NCBI GenBank assembly: GCA_047967505.1
Contig: CM106540.1
From: Dipteris shenzhenensis
Taxonomy: Eukaryota > Polypodiophyta > Polypodiopsida > Gleicheniales
Strand: one strand, 5' to 3'
DNA length: 64,000 nt
Of this stretch, positions 1 to 11,000 are shown piece after piece. Within the stretch, counting starts at the first letter, position 1. Every line of letters begins with the position of its first letter. Made by a program: the position numbers and the translations under genes. The notes beneath the pieces are model-generated. The model was not told the origin of the DNA, did not search any database, and saw nothing but the letters and a program-made list of their open reading frames with translations.

Positions 1-506
1 AAGAAATCCAAAGACAGGTGACCGAACTACTCCACAAAGATCACATTCGGCCCAGTCGCAGCCCTTTCGGATCTCCTGTACTACTTGTGGAAAAAAAGAA
101 TAAGTCAATGCACCTCTGCATCGACTACCGAGCCCTCAACAAGCTCACTATCAAAAACAAGTATCCATTGCCTCGCATCGATGACCTCTTCGATCAACTT
201 CTACACGCAACACAATTCTCAAAGATTAATCTTCGTTCAGGTTATCATCAAATTCGCATACGAGAAGGCGATGAGTACAAGACAGCTTTTCGAACAAAGT
301 ATGGACACTATGAATGTTTGGTCATGCCTTTTGGGTTAAACAATGCCCCGACCACATTCATGACACTAATGAACGACATCTTCAGGCCTTTCCTCGATAA
401 ATTCGTCATCGTTTACCTCGATGACATCCTCGTTTTCAGCAGATCCCTACATGAGCACAAACAACATCTTCACAAAGTTTTTGAAGTTCTCCACGCAAAT
501 TCTCTC
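1..506 (+). pseudogene. Ty3/gypsy reverse transcriptase, 5' part (split by a LINE)
   Basis: This stretch encodes the palm and fingers of a Ty3/gypsy-type reverse transcriptase, the enzyme that copies the element's RNA into DNA. The frame is open from the window edge to 506 and shows SPVLLVEKK, the YRALN motif, [19 protein letters not shown] and the catalytic YLDDILVFS. The first catalytic aspartate, normally in an 'IDLRSGYHQ' context, reads asparagine here ([10 protein letters not shown] near 226-250), so this copy would be inactive even if intact. The upstream gag and protease lie outside the window. A LINE interrupts the frame at 507, and the same domain resumes at 3626. Family assignment is secure; the exact gypsy lineage is probably a chromovirus, judged from the chromodomain further downstream. 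Confidence 0.9.
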
Positions 507-3322
507 ATTACTGACTTCACTGTAGCACCTCTCCCACTAGGGGCTGATCATACATACCTTTTCTTTCGCATCTCCACCTCCCTTCGCACAGCACCTTCCA
601 CCCCACTCAGTGCTTACTCCACCTACCACGATATACGCTTTGATCGGGATCACTCACCTTCTTACTCTGGCCATCTATACATACTTCTCGCTTATATTGA
701 CTTCATACCCCTTTTAGAGGATCGTGCTGCCCCTGTCACCCGCTCACTACACGAGGCTGCCATTCACGCTTTTCCCCACACCACCCGCCCACCACCCCCT
801 CGAACCGTACCCTGTAATAGTTGGTACGATAATGAGTGTAAGGCCTTACACCGTCAACTCAAATTCGAAACCAAAAACAGTCTTCCGAGCGCACCAGATA
901 CGCTACGTGAATACCGTAGACTGGTACGGAGGAAGAAACTAAACTTCGTTCGTCGAAACAAGGAGAGGAGCTACTGAACATTTTGTTTAGTAACAACTCT
1001 AAGGAGTTCTGGCAGAGATTTCTAGAAGGACGGTCCCCTCCGCCACTCACTGACACCCAGATCTGGTTTGATTATGCACGCACACTTTATGACATCCCAA
1101 ATCAGCCAGTCCCTAGCCTCTCACACATGCCTCGTCCCACACCCTACACCCTCTTCACTAGAGGAGGGGTAAAGGATGATGTAATGAAACTTCATAATGG
1201 CCGAGCGAAGGATCATGAGGGACTATGCACTGAGTTCATTGCATATGGGATTAACCTCCTAGCCCCGATCTTAGCAAAGCTTTTTAATGAAGCGGTTTGT
1301 TTGGGATTTCCACACACTTGGACCATTAACACTATCTCACCCATCCACAAGGCAGGGGATCCCATGAGCCCGGAGAACTACAGGACCATTATGATTGGAC
1401 ATGTCATGTCCAAGATTTATGCATCAGTACTTGACTCCAAGGTTAGCAGACTTGCAGAGTGTCGAGGACTCAAAGCAGCAGGACAGGCCGGATTCCGACG
1501 TGATCATGGAACCATGGACCACATTCTGACGCTCAGATGTATCATCGAGGAGGCGAGGTCACGGAAGCAGAGAGTTTATTGTTGCTTTGTGGATTTTCGG
1601 AAGGCATTTTACACGGTCCCGAGAGCCCGCCTCATACGGCACCTACAGGACTTGGGTTATGACCAGGAAATCATTTGGACTGTCATGGCACTTTATGAGA
1701 GAGTTTCTGGCAAAGTTCGGGCAAGATCCGGGTGGACAGACGAGATCATGAGTACCATCGGGGTCAAACAAGGGTGTCCTTTGTCGCCTACCTTGTTTGG
1801 CCTCTACATTGAAGAGCTTGAGACAGTGATGCAGACACACGGGGGTGTAGGTTGCTCTCTTGCGGGCACGCTAATCCAGATTTTGCTCTATGCAGATGAC
1901 GTGGCTCTCTTGTCTTCCTCAGCAGAGGGGCTTCAGAGACACCTAGACGCACTATAGTCCTTTTGTGAGTCTCATGATTTGAAGGTCAACCTGGGTAAAA
2001 CCAAGGTCATGATCTTCAATACATCTCAAGCCATCATGCCTTAGGAGCAGTTCACATTTGCAGGGTCATCTGTTGAGATAGTTTCATCATACACTTATCT
2101 TGGGGTTATCTTCTCCGGACCGAGCTTCACTATGAGACCCGCAATGCATGCACGCTTGAGTAGAGGGTATGCCTCATTGGCCAGGCTAGAGAGGCAGTGC
2201 TTCCGCTCACACTTTCAAGATCCACGTACCAAGGGGTTGCTTTTTGACTCCTTGGCTTGCCCAGCGAGGACGTACGGCAACCCTTGTTGGGGGCTAGACT
2301 TTTCAGATACAGAGTGGGCCCGTGTGGAGCGGCTACACATTCTCATGCTATCACGGATGATTCGTGGTAAGTCATCCGTTCCTCACCAGATCATTCAGGC
2401 TGAGTTTGGGTCACCCCCGTTACAGCTAGATGCTGCATTTCAGGTCATCACATATCTGTATCAAGTTAGGAAATATGGGGATTATACCTCGGGGCGTAGC
2501 AGGCTACCATGGATAGCTCTATCCTCTTCTATGGCACTTGCAGCAAGAGGAGATCAGAGGTGCTGGTATGCACGTACGGAGAGATGGTTTGAGCGACTAG
2601 GGCTCCACATGGATAGACTACCTCCCTTCCAATATAGCATGGATGCTCTGTTCTCTCCCCTCTTATCACACGAGGTCAACCAGGTTATCCGTGAGGATCT
2701 ACTACAGCTACACACTTTTCGGACCTGGTTGGAACCGAGTGAACTCCTAGTGAAGCTTAGCTTCTACAGAGATCACTTCTTACATATCACAGCGGAGGGT
2801 TTCATTGACCCACCAGGATACACACAGATTCACCTACCCCACTCGATGAGGATCTCTCTTGGGCAGTTCCGGGTCTCTTCACACAGACTTTGCATCGAGA
2901 GCGGCAGAGCAGAGCGACTACCCAGGGAGCGGCGCATATGCACACTATGTGACATACAGGAGGCTGAGACAAAGGAGCATTTCATCTTCAGGTGTCCTGT
3001 GTACTATGAGATCCGAGGACGTTTCCACTGCCTCTTCAGAGATAGTTATGGGATTTTAGCCCATTTCCTCTCCTACCTAGACCAGCGGTGTTTCGCAGGT
3101 TTCATTCATGAGGCACTTAGACACCGCGAGAGGATACTCCGAGCACGGAGACAGGAGCAGACTTCTTCCTCGGTTGATCCATCTCAGAGCTCTATCACGG
3201 AGTTCTTTCAGCTAGATCACATGGATCCCAACGAGACGAGGCCTCGACATGATCGTGACCCGACAGCTCAGACAGAGAGTCGACACACAGATCACACTTG
3301 GAGACATCCCCTCCTTGTTTAG
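507..3322 (+). pseudogene. LINE ORF2: endonuclease tail, reverse transcriptase, zinc knuckle
   Basis: The frame encodes the end of an apurinic-type endonuclease, a linker ([13 protein letters not shown]), a non-LTR reverse transcriptase and a C-terminal zinc-binding region. Landmarks are NYRTIMIGHV, AGQAGFRRDH, YCCFVDFRKAF, GVKQGCPLSPTLFGLYI, and the catalytic YADD at 1889-1900. Near the C-terminus is CTLCDIQEAETKEHFIFRC, a C-x2-C...H-x4-C knuckle followed by PVYYEIRGRF, which recurs in the other LINEs here. The copy is dead: a frame change lies near 975, and in-frame TAG codons occur at 1955-1957 and 2042-2044. The main frame is otherwise continuous from 983 to 3322. Confidence 0.9.
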
Positions 3323-3621
3323 AGTCGGAGCCCAACCGATGGGGGTCACAGTAGCCCTGGTTAAACGCAGAGCTACGACCAGGAGACGTGCCAGGACCGC
3401 ACCTCTAAGTGGCCGCCAGCACTATTGCCGACTTCATGCCTCCATTGCCTCATCCATCCTGATATCTTGCTGTTGCTGGGGATGATGATGATATTGATGA
3501 TGATGGTATGGACGCTCGTTTAGTAGCTCCACTACCACAGCTCGTTGTATCAGGATTTTCACAGTCTCATAAACCCATCGGTCTTCCGAAGACTTTAATA
3601 AACTTTCTTTCTTTCTTTCTT
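507..3621 (+). mobile_element. LINE (non-LTR retrotransposon), 5'-truncated, nested in a gypsy element
   Basis: A LINE copy fills the gap between the two halves of the gypsy reverse transcriptase. Its left end is inside the endonuclease domain ([11 protein letters not shown], the C-terminal 'ADH' motif), so the 5' end of the element is missing, as expected of incomplete target-primed reverse transcription. Its right end is a 3'UTR with the hairpin GTCTTCCGAAGAC at 3581-3593, TTTAATAAA and a (CTTT)n tail. The gypsy codons before 507 and after 3625 are contiguous in the gypsy protein, so the LINE was inserted without loss of target sequence. The target duplication is only about 4 bp (TCTC) and cannot be told apart from the tail. 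Confidence 0.88.
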
Positions 3622-3625
3622 TCTC
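3581..3625 (+). other. LINE 3' end: hairpin plus (CTTT)n tail
   Basis: A perfect 6-bp hairpin, GTCTTC-C-GAAGAC (3581-3593), is followed by TTTAATAAA and a run of CTTT units instead of poly(A). The same arrangement closes other LINE copies in this window, so it probably marks the true 3' terminus recognised by the element's reverse transcriptase. That role is inferred from recurrence. Confidence 0.75.
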
Positions 3626-4662
3626 TACATCAACATTGAGAAGAGGGAGTTCTTCAAGACCCAACTCGAATATTTGGGACATGTTATTTCAGCTCAAGGC
3701 ATCTCTGTGGATCCCAAGAAGGTCGAGGTAATCTGAAACTGGCCTACTCCTAAGAATGTTCATAATGTCCGCTCTTTTCTCGGATTGGCAAACTTCTACC
3801 ATACGAAGGTCTATCAGTTTTCTGAAATCGCAGCTCCTATGTCCCAATTATTGACAAGCACAGCAGTTTTTCAGTGGCTTCCCGAAACAGAGTATAGTTT
3901 CGAACAACTCAAGCAAGCACTCACTACCACACCAGTTATGGCTATTGCTGACCCAAACCTTCCATTTGAGGTCATGACCGACGCTTCCGACATCGCTACA
4001 GGAGCAGCTTGATGCAAGAAGGCAGAGTTATTGCTTTTGACACCCATTAACATTCCGATATCCAAACCCGATGCCCGGTTTATGATAAGGAGTTTCTTGC
4101 CGTTGTACATGCTTATCGCTCTTGAAAACATTATCTCATGGGAGCCAACTCGGTGGTCAAGACAGACCATCACTCTCTAAAGTATATCTTTACTCAGCCA
4201 CTCATGAACACTCAACAAGCACACTGGGTTAAGTTTCTGGCCAACTTTCACATGACCATTGAGTACATTCCAGGACTACGCAATGTAGTTGCAGATGCTC
4301 TCAGCAGGTTAACTCTAGCATCAGCTATGGTAATCTCACCTTTAAGTTACAAATTGGAATTACCACCATCAGGGGGTAAAATCCATCCGACATTTCATAT
4401 TTCTTGGCTAAAGATGTACATTCCAGGCGATGAAGCAGTTCCTCCTACAATTCATTATGTCCCAGAAATCGAAGACGATTATGTTCTCCTTATTCCTGAG
4501 CGTATTCTGGACCATCAACAGCAAGAGACTCGACATCGACTTATCACGGAATTCCTTGTTCTTTGGCGAGATCTGGACGACTCCGACGCTACTTGGCAAT
4601 CTGATGAAGACTTACAACAGTACCCTGACATTTTACAACAATATTTTCAGAATTTACCGTGA
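3626..4662 (+). pseudogene. Ty3/gypsy RT end, RNase H and chromodomain, integrase deleted
   Basis: This continues the gypsy polyprotein interrupted at 506. It shows the RT thumb (FFKTQLEYLGHVIS), SFLGLANFYH, and an RNase H region (PFEVMTDASD, KTDHHSLKYIFTQ, NVVADALSRL near 4280-4310). Straight after the RNase H end the sequence jumps to the integrase tail and a chromodomain-like C-terminus (KIHPTFHISWLKMYIPG, then PERILDHQQQETRHR). The whole catalytic integrase is missing, so an internal deletion of more than 1 kb is inferred near 4320-4340. Further in-frame stops lie near 3735, 4010, 4047 and 4125. The chromodomain normally directs integration to particular chromatin. This is a dead element. 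Confidence 0.87.
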
Positions 4663-4705
4663 TATTTTCTACATCCATTCATTATCTCCACCAGGGTCTT
4701 ATTTT

Positions 4706-4718
4706 GAGTGGGAGGGGA
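4706..4718 (+). other. Polypurine tract of the gypsy element
   Basis: The purine run GAGTGGGAGGGGA directly precedes a TG that starts the LTR, which is the expected position of the plus-strand primer. Confidence 0.75.
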
Positions 4719-5118
4719 TGTCACGATCTGTGACGTATTCCTTTCTCTATATCTTAGACTTATGGATGGTTTGATGAATGGACACTTGTGGAAGGGTATG
4801 CCCTTTCGACGGACACTTCCTATGAGGCACAACCCTTCACAAGACACATTCTATTGAAGAGACACTCCTATTGTAATGTACCCTCTCATCAAGGGTCACA
4901 CTCTTCACAAGGGGTACACACCTCTTCATGCACATACACTTTGGAGTACACACCTTTTCATGTGTGACTCTTCACTCTCTATATAAGAGAGGCCCAACTG
5001 TATACATGACACACTACAGACACTCAAGCAATACAAATATTCCTTGTTCTCTACTATTTCAGTCTCCTTTCTGTTCCTTAGCACATTTCTAAAGATAGTA
5101 AATCTAGGATTTCTTACA
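4719..5118 (+). repeat. 3' LTR of the gypsy element
   Basis: The LTR begins TGTCACGA immediately after the polypurine tract. It contains a TATA box (TATATAAG at 4980-4987) inside a purine-rich hairpin, CTCTATATAAGAG. The middle repeats short variants of 'ACACTCTTCACAAGG' and 'TACACACCTTTTCATG', suggesting local duplications. The end is placed at TTCTTACA (5118) because it is the first plausible CA terminus after the TATA and R-like region. The 5' LTR is outside the window, so the end cannot be confirmed by comparison. Confidence 0.6.
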
Positions 5119-5636
5119 ATTGGGTGATGCTACAAGGAGCATGATGATGAAGTCTGTGCAACAATGGTCCAGTATATGAGCAGAAAAGGCAGAAAAACCA
5201 GTAAAAATTGAAGCTATTCTCACTGACGTTCTGACGCGGCATTGCACAATTCTTCTCTAGGGACTCCTCTCTGGTAAAAGAGCTTTCATTCCATTGTAAA
5301 AGCCCCTTCAATGCTTGCTTCTACAGCCTGAATTTCGACCTCCAATCTCTGCTCATTTCTAAGTTCACATTTTGACAGTTTTATGAATTGGAGGGTCGAC
5401 CAAGTCAACTAAGATTTGGGGCTTTTTAGTTTGATTGCAAGAATTTTTAGTGCTGTGACTATGCTGGAGTGCTAGAGTTCAGCTATTGGACTTGTGGAGT
5501 CTCATTCAACTACAAACATTCTACTTGTGTATTGATAGCTTTGTATTCATGGTTTCTGAACATGCATCTATATGGTGATGGTTCTTTTTGAATTGTAAAG
5601 GGATTAGACACTGCCAGTCTTGGTAAGACCTTCCCT
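5119..5636 (+). other. Non-coding leader-like stretch before a copia gag
   Basis: No coding signal was found. The stretch contains a TTTGGGGCTTTTT motif near 5416-5428 that also occurs in the leaders of the copia elements at 6761 and 53920, so it is probably the leader of the gag-only relic that follows. No PBS or LTR boundary could be fixed. Confidence 0.4.
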
Positions 5637-6455
5637 ATGGCCTCCAAAACCAAAATAGATAAGTTTGAGGGACAGGGTTTTCATACTTGGCATACTAAAA
5701 CTAAATTTATTCTTATGAATAAGGGGATCTGAAATGTGGCTAATGGAAAAGAAAAGAAACCAACTACTAGGGAAGGAGAAGCTTTATGGCTCCCTAAGGA
5801 TGAAAAGGCATTAGCCATAATTGCATTTGGATTGAGTGATTCTTTTATCCACCACATTGATGGCTGTGAGACTGCTCATGCTACATGGAGTCATCTTGAG
5901 CTTGTCTTTGGAGCACAGGGGAAGTGTTCCAAGTTTAGCTTGCTCATCAAATTCTTTGATCTGAAATTGGATAGAGGAGAATCAATCTCTTCACATTTAA
6001 ACTCCATGAAGAGCATACTAACTCAGTTAGCTAGCATCAAGTTTGACCTTGATGATGACATTGTAATTGCTATCTTACTCAAAAGCCTAACTGAGAAATA
6101 TGGCACTATTGTTACTACTCTCACCAATATACAAGAGATTAGTTTGGTGGAAATTGAGGCATCCCTCTTGGAAGAGGAAAGGAAAATTAAACAGAGGAAT
6201 GACCACAAAGAACATGGGGCATATTTGGCCAAAAGCAACTTCAAGGGATTTACCAGCAAGAGCAAGATGAAGTGCAACTTTTGTGGAAAACCTAGACATT
6301 TTGAGAGAGAGTGCTATGCAAAGAAGAAATGTTCAGCAAACCTTGTGGAAGAAGCAAAGAAAGAAGAAGAAGAAGAACCAGAGGATGTTAAAGCTCTGAC
6401 TGCTTTCACCACCCAAGTCAATCTTGATGAGGGTGATGACCCATATATCTTCTAA
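5637..6455 (+). pseudogene. Copia-type Gag (UBN2-like) with zinc knuckle, one stop
   Basis: This reads as the nucleocapsid (Gag) protein of a Ty1/copia-type element. It has an N-terminal 'GQGFHTWHTK' segment, a central region typical of plant copia Gag (KALAIIAFGLSDSFIHHI, then FDLKLDRGESI), an acidic tail and one CCHC knuckle, CNFCGKPRHFEREC. The first ATG is at 5637. An in-frame TGA at 5730-5732 interrupts residue 32, and the remainder to 6455 is open. No protease, integrase or reverse transcriptase follows; the next element's LTR starts at 6761. The block after the stop (AATAAGGGTTCTCTGCCCTG near 6475) resembles the same position in the gag-only elements at 23912-27081 and 60526-61862, so this may be a relic of a non-autonomous element. 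Confidence 0.8.
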
Positions 6456-6760
6456 GTTGCTTGTCTGTCTGGTCAATAAGGGTTCTCTGCCCTGGGATGT
6501 CCCCCTTAAATGATTGTTAGTCCTTTGTTTGAGGTTTTACCTTGTTGGACCCATGGGGATTTGCATACATAGTCATTGTCCAATCTTCCAGTTGTAAACC
6601 AAGAGCCATAACCAGAGTGAGGTTATGAGTGTTGTTACTAGGTGTGAACAAACCATGAAGCTTCCCATGTACTACTACTGGAGTGAGGTCATGAAGGAGT
6701 CGCACATTGACCCTCCCAGTATTTCAGAGCACGATGCCCCTAGATGGCGTCTGTGGCTAT
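6456..6760 (+). other. Non-coding tail after the gag relic
   Basis: No open frame with recognisable content was seen. The start carries the 'TCTCTGCCCTGGG...CCCCC' block shared with the other gag-only elements. The right edge is the target of the copia element starting at 6761. Confidence 0.4.
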
Positions 6761-6994
6761 TGTTAGAATTATTATTATAATTCAGCAGTGACCAATGTAA
6801 TGTAATAAGTAGGTTAGGGGCACTTTTCCCTTATTTAGAGGTTTTTACAGTTAATTCACTAACTACGGTTAGTGAAGGATAAGGTGTCACTTAGACAAAA
6901 CCCATCCCACTTCTTGTAACTGTCACTTCTTCTATTGCAAACACTATGTTCAGCTCTCTTACTTCCTGCTCTCTCACTCTCTTGATTTCTAACA
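6761..6994 (+). repeat. 5' LTR of the copia element
   Basis: The 234-bp LTR runs from TGTTAG to CTAACA, a perfect 6-bp terminal inverted repeat. Most of it is matched by 12369-12556. It contains TTATAATTCAGCAGTGACC and a palindromic 'TTCACTAACTACGGTTAGTGAA' motif inside. No clear TATA box beyond AT-rich sequence at its start was seen. Confidence 0.9.
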
Positions 6995-6996
6995 TT

Positions 6997-7008
6997 TGGT
7001 ATCAGAGC
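6997..7008 (+). other. Primer-binding site (initiator Met tRNA)
   Basis: TGGTATCAGAGC lies two bases after the LTR. This is the standard plant copia PBS, complementary to the 3' end of initiator methionine tRNA. Confidence 0.9.
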
Positions 7009-8008
7009 AGGGCCTTCCTGCCTGACCTACTGCCTCTAGCCCTCAAGCTCCATCTTCAAGTCTCGCTCCTGCCCGTCCGAACATCAGTACGGATTTCGTA
7101 CCTATGCGTCAGGTCAGTACGTCCGTACAGCTCCTGTGTCACTTCGTCTTGCTCCCGTACCAGCCTACGTTGACATTCCGTACAAGTACCTGCTGCCATT
7201 TCGTCAGTGTCATGCAATATCCATACGATGTACGGACTGACAATCCGTGCTTCACCGTACAACTGCGCCGCACGTGTGGCAACTGCAAGTCTTCCGTACT
7301 TCTGCCAACACCGTACAGATTTCGTATCTTCCATACAATCGTCGTACTGTTTCGTACAACCGTACATCCGCCGTACTAGCAATCTCGTACAGATGCGCCG
7401 ATTGTCCGTACAGGAATCCGTACATTTCGTCCGTACATTTCGTCCGTACATTGTACGGATTTTGTACTGTCAGTTCCGTACAAGTTGAGGAGCCCGTACT
7501 TCGTGCAGAGTTTTTCTTTACAGGTGGACTTTGGAAGGTGTTTTCTGATAGGCATTTGCGTAGAGAACCATTGTTTGGTTTGCATTTTGGGAGCTTTTGC
7601 ATTTTTTGCAGAGAATTGCAGAAATTTGGGGCTTTTAGTTGATTTGCCCCTTTCAAGTGCAATTTCTTCAAGAAATTTGGGACTTTTGCAGGCAGAGTGC
7701 AATTTGTACAACATTTGGGGCTTTCAGACCATTTGCCCTCTTTTGTATGCAATTTCCCACAAGAAATTGGGGCTTTTGTATTTGGGTTGCAATTTTGCAC
7801 GTAAAAGAGCATTTTGGAAGTTTGTAGACAGTTTTGGACTCAGTACGAGTCAAATTGCAGAATTTTGCCACCTTTTGCAGATTTTTGGGCAGTGAGCAGA
7901 GCTCACTGCAGGCATATTTTTCTTTGCAGAATTTACTTGTGCATCTTACATCCCAGGAAGGGATTTCACTTGTTCAATTTGCTGTATTTCTATGTTTATC
8001 TGGCAAAA
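7009..8008 (+). promoter_or_regulatory. Copia leader with CCGTAC repeats and TTTGGGGCTTTT repeats
   Basis: The untranslated leader has two unusual blocks. Between about 7085 and 7505 there are roughly 18 occurrences of CGTAC, mostly as TCCGTACA or ACCGTACA, spaced irregularly. Between about 7610 and 7800 a phrase of the form AATTTGGGGCTTTTxxG recurs four times at roughly 45-55 bp (near 7623, 7672, 7712 and 7766), each next to 'TTGCAATTTC'. The leader would normally carry packaging and dimerisation signals; that these repeats do so is a guess. Confidence 0.7.
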
Positions 8009-11000
8009 ATGGCACATAACAACTCAAATGAGGTGTTCGAGGTTCTCACACAGGAGGATGGCACCAACTACTACTTGTGGAGTTTCATGGTTCGAAATAT
8101 CTTAGTTGGCAGAAATCTTTGGGATTATGTCAATGGAGATGAAGAGAGACCAAATACAACGCCTATACCTGTCACTCCTACAGCTGGAGGCAGGGGTAGA
8201 GGTACAAATATAGCACAAGTAATTGGAGCAGCCGCTCCAGGAGCTCCCACAGCAGAGCAAAAAAGATGGGACTCTAGAGATGCACAAGCTCTTTCAGTAA
8301 TTTCTCTTTCTGTCAAGAGGTTCATTATACTTCATATTCGGTCATGCAAGACATCTATGGCAGCTTGGGTAATACTGGAGAGTATGTTTGCAGCAAGAAA
8401 CGATGCCAGAGTTTCCTTTCTGAAGCGAGAACTTTCCCATACACATATGGAGGAAGGAGATTCCATGAATTCTCACCACACGAAGCTTCAGGATCTCAGG
8501 GAACAATTGCTGAACATTGATGAAGTCATTCCGGATTCACAGATGATCTCCACCACTCTGAACTCTCTTCCTAAGTCCTATCTTGGTTTCCACACCTCGC
8601 TGAATTTGACATTGAGGGGGGGCAGCAATCCTCTCTCCTTTCACGAGTTGGTAGGACTTCTCTTGCAGGAGGAACAAACACACAAAAATATGGCAACCCG
8701 GGCTGGCGAGCATTTCAAGCCCAAGGGTAAAGGGCAGCATAAGCCACATGCCCATCAGCCCACACGTCAGCATAAAGCTGATTCTGGACAGCCTTCTTAT
8801 AAGGCACAGGGTGATACAAAAAAGCAGAAAAAGAAGGGCATCTGTCATTACTACAAAAAGCTAGGTCATTATATTGGAGAGTGCAAGAAGCGCATAGCCA
8901 AAGAAAAGAAAAGGGATTCTAGAATGGCTGTATCAGATGCATCAGGTCCACATTGCCATGATGGAGGAGATGTTGCAGCCAACTTGGTTGAAGAGCACTA
9001 TGCCGTTTTGACTTGCACTTCAGTTTTTTCAGTGGGTAGTTCAGATACTACAGCCACTAATGATGATGACCCATATGCTTTTTTGACTTGCAGTTACGAT
9101 CCTTTAAAGGATGAATGCTCTTTCAGTGTTGATGAGACACTAAATACATGGTATTTTGATAGTGGTGCTTCAAAGCACATCACTTCCAAGAAAAATCTGT
9201 TTGTAAATTTGCATTCTTCACCCACCAAGAAGAAGGTAACTTGTGCAAATAATTCTTCTCATTCAGTGTGTGGAGTGGGAGACATTATTCTCACATCCAC
9301 TGCGGGCACAGATTTCAGAATATCAGATGTACTCTATGTGCCAGGTATAAAGAAGAATTTGCTTTCAGTGTCCTCACTCAATCGAGGAGGATTTCAGGTT
9401 TTTTTTTATGATGACAAGTGTGCAGTCAGAGACAAAGAAAATGAATATGCTTTGAGATTGTCTGGCACTTTGTATCGGGGTCTTTTTCAGCTTGATTTAT
9501 ATGAAAAAAGATCCCATCTTGCATTATTAGTTAGCACTCCCACTGCTGCAATGCACAATGCAAAGTTGTGGCATGCCAGGTATGGGCACATGAGCTATGA
9601 CAGCTTAATGACACTTCAGAGGCATGATATGGTTGATGCGTTACCTCCTTTGGAGTCCCCTCCTCCTCATGCATGTGAAGGTTGCATTCTTGGCAAAATG
9701 CATAGGCTTCCCTTCAAGAAGGATGGTGCAGTGAAAGCTACAAGAAAATTGCAGCTTATTCACAGTGATGTCTGCGGTCCCATGAGGACACCTGCTTTTG
9801 GGGGTTATCTCTATTTTGTTACATTCATAGATGACTTTACCAACTACACTTGGGTTTATGGTCTCAAGGCAAGATCAGAAGTGTTTATGCATTTCAAACA
9901 CTTTATGGCTATAATTGAAAATGAGACAGGACTCAAGGTGCAGACACTTCGCACAGATCAAGGGGGGGAGTACATGTCTCATGAATTTGAGACATTTCTG
10001 AAAGAAAAAGGTATTATGCATCAGCTTACAATGAGGCTTACACCTCAACAAAATGGCAAAGCTGAGTGGAAGAATCGCACCGCCATGGAAATGGATAGAA
10101 GCATGCTCACAAGTAAGAAGTTGCCGCACAGGTTTTGGCTGGAAGGCCTCATGTAAGCAAACTATATTTTAAATCGGGCTCCTACAAAGGCTTTGAAGAC
10201 AATCACTCCCTATGAGGCATGGCATGGGAGAAAGCCTTCACTGGACCACTTCAGAGTTTTTGGTTGTGTTGCATATGCCCACGTACCTGTGGAGTTCAGA
10301 CACAAGTTGTCAGATAAGGCACAAAAATGCATTTTTGTGGGATATAGTTCACAAAGCAAAGGCTATCATCTCTACAATCCTGCTACACGCAAGATTTTTG
10401 TCAGTAGAGATGTCATATTCTCTGAAAATTCTGCACATACAAATGCTGAATTTCAGATTCCGGCCTCTTCAGATGATGTGTTTGAGGGGATGCTTCCTAT
10501 AGCATTTGGTTCCCCCGCTGAAAATCAAAATTTACAGCAACCTCCGCCAGCTCCACAAGTATAGATTCAGCCCCCAGCTGAATTGGTACAACCTCAGGGT
10601 GTGGATGAAGTTGTCATGCAAGAAATTCGAGAGATACACGCAGCCAAAATAGTCCCGCATTGGTTGCTTCAGACTCTCAGGGAGAGTAGGCTTCAAGCTC
10701 CATTGCCTGGCACAACTCGTAGTGCAGTAAGGCACATGGAGGGAGCTCATTCAATTGAATCAGCTTATGCAGGTACTCTTCTTGATGAGGAGGAGCCTGA
10801 GACATTTAAAGAAGCAAAAGATAATGTGCATTGGATGAATGCCATGCACGATGAGTTGCAGTCCATTCATAAAAATCAGACTTGGGATGTTGTGGATTTG
10901 CCACCAGGTAAGAATGCCATAGATACACGGTGGGTTTTCAAAGTCAAAAGAAAACCACATGGGTCCATTGATCGGTACAAGGCAAGGCTGGTTGCAAAAG

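Noticed and set aside
6997-7008. TGGTATCAGAGC as part of a tRNA gene
   Set aside because: No cloverleaf or A/B boxes surround it; position after the LTR makes it a primer-binding site.
7056-7451. Minus-strand frame rich in Tyr/Arg/Thr in the copia leader
   Set aside because: It follows the CGTAC repeats on the opposite strand and has no domain.
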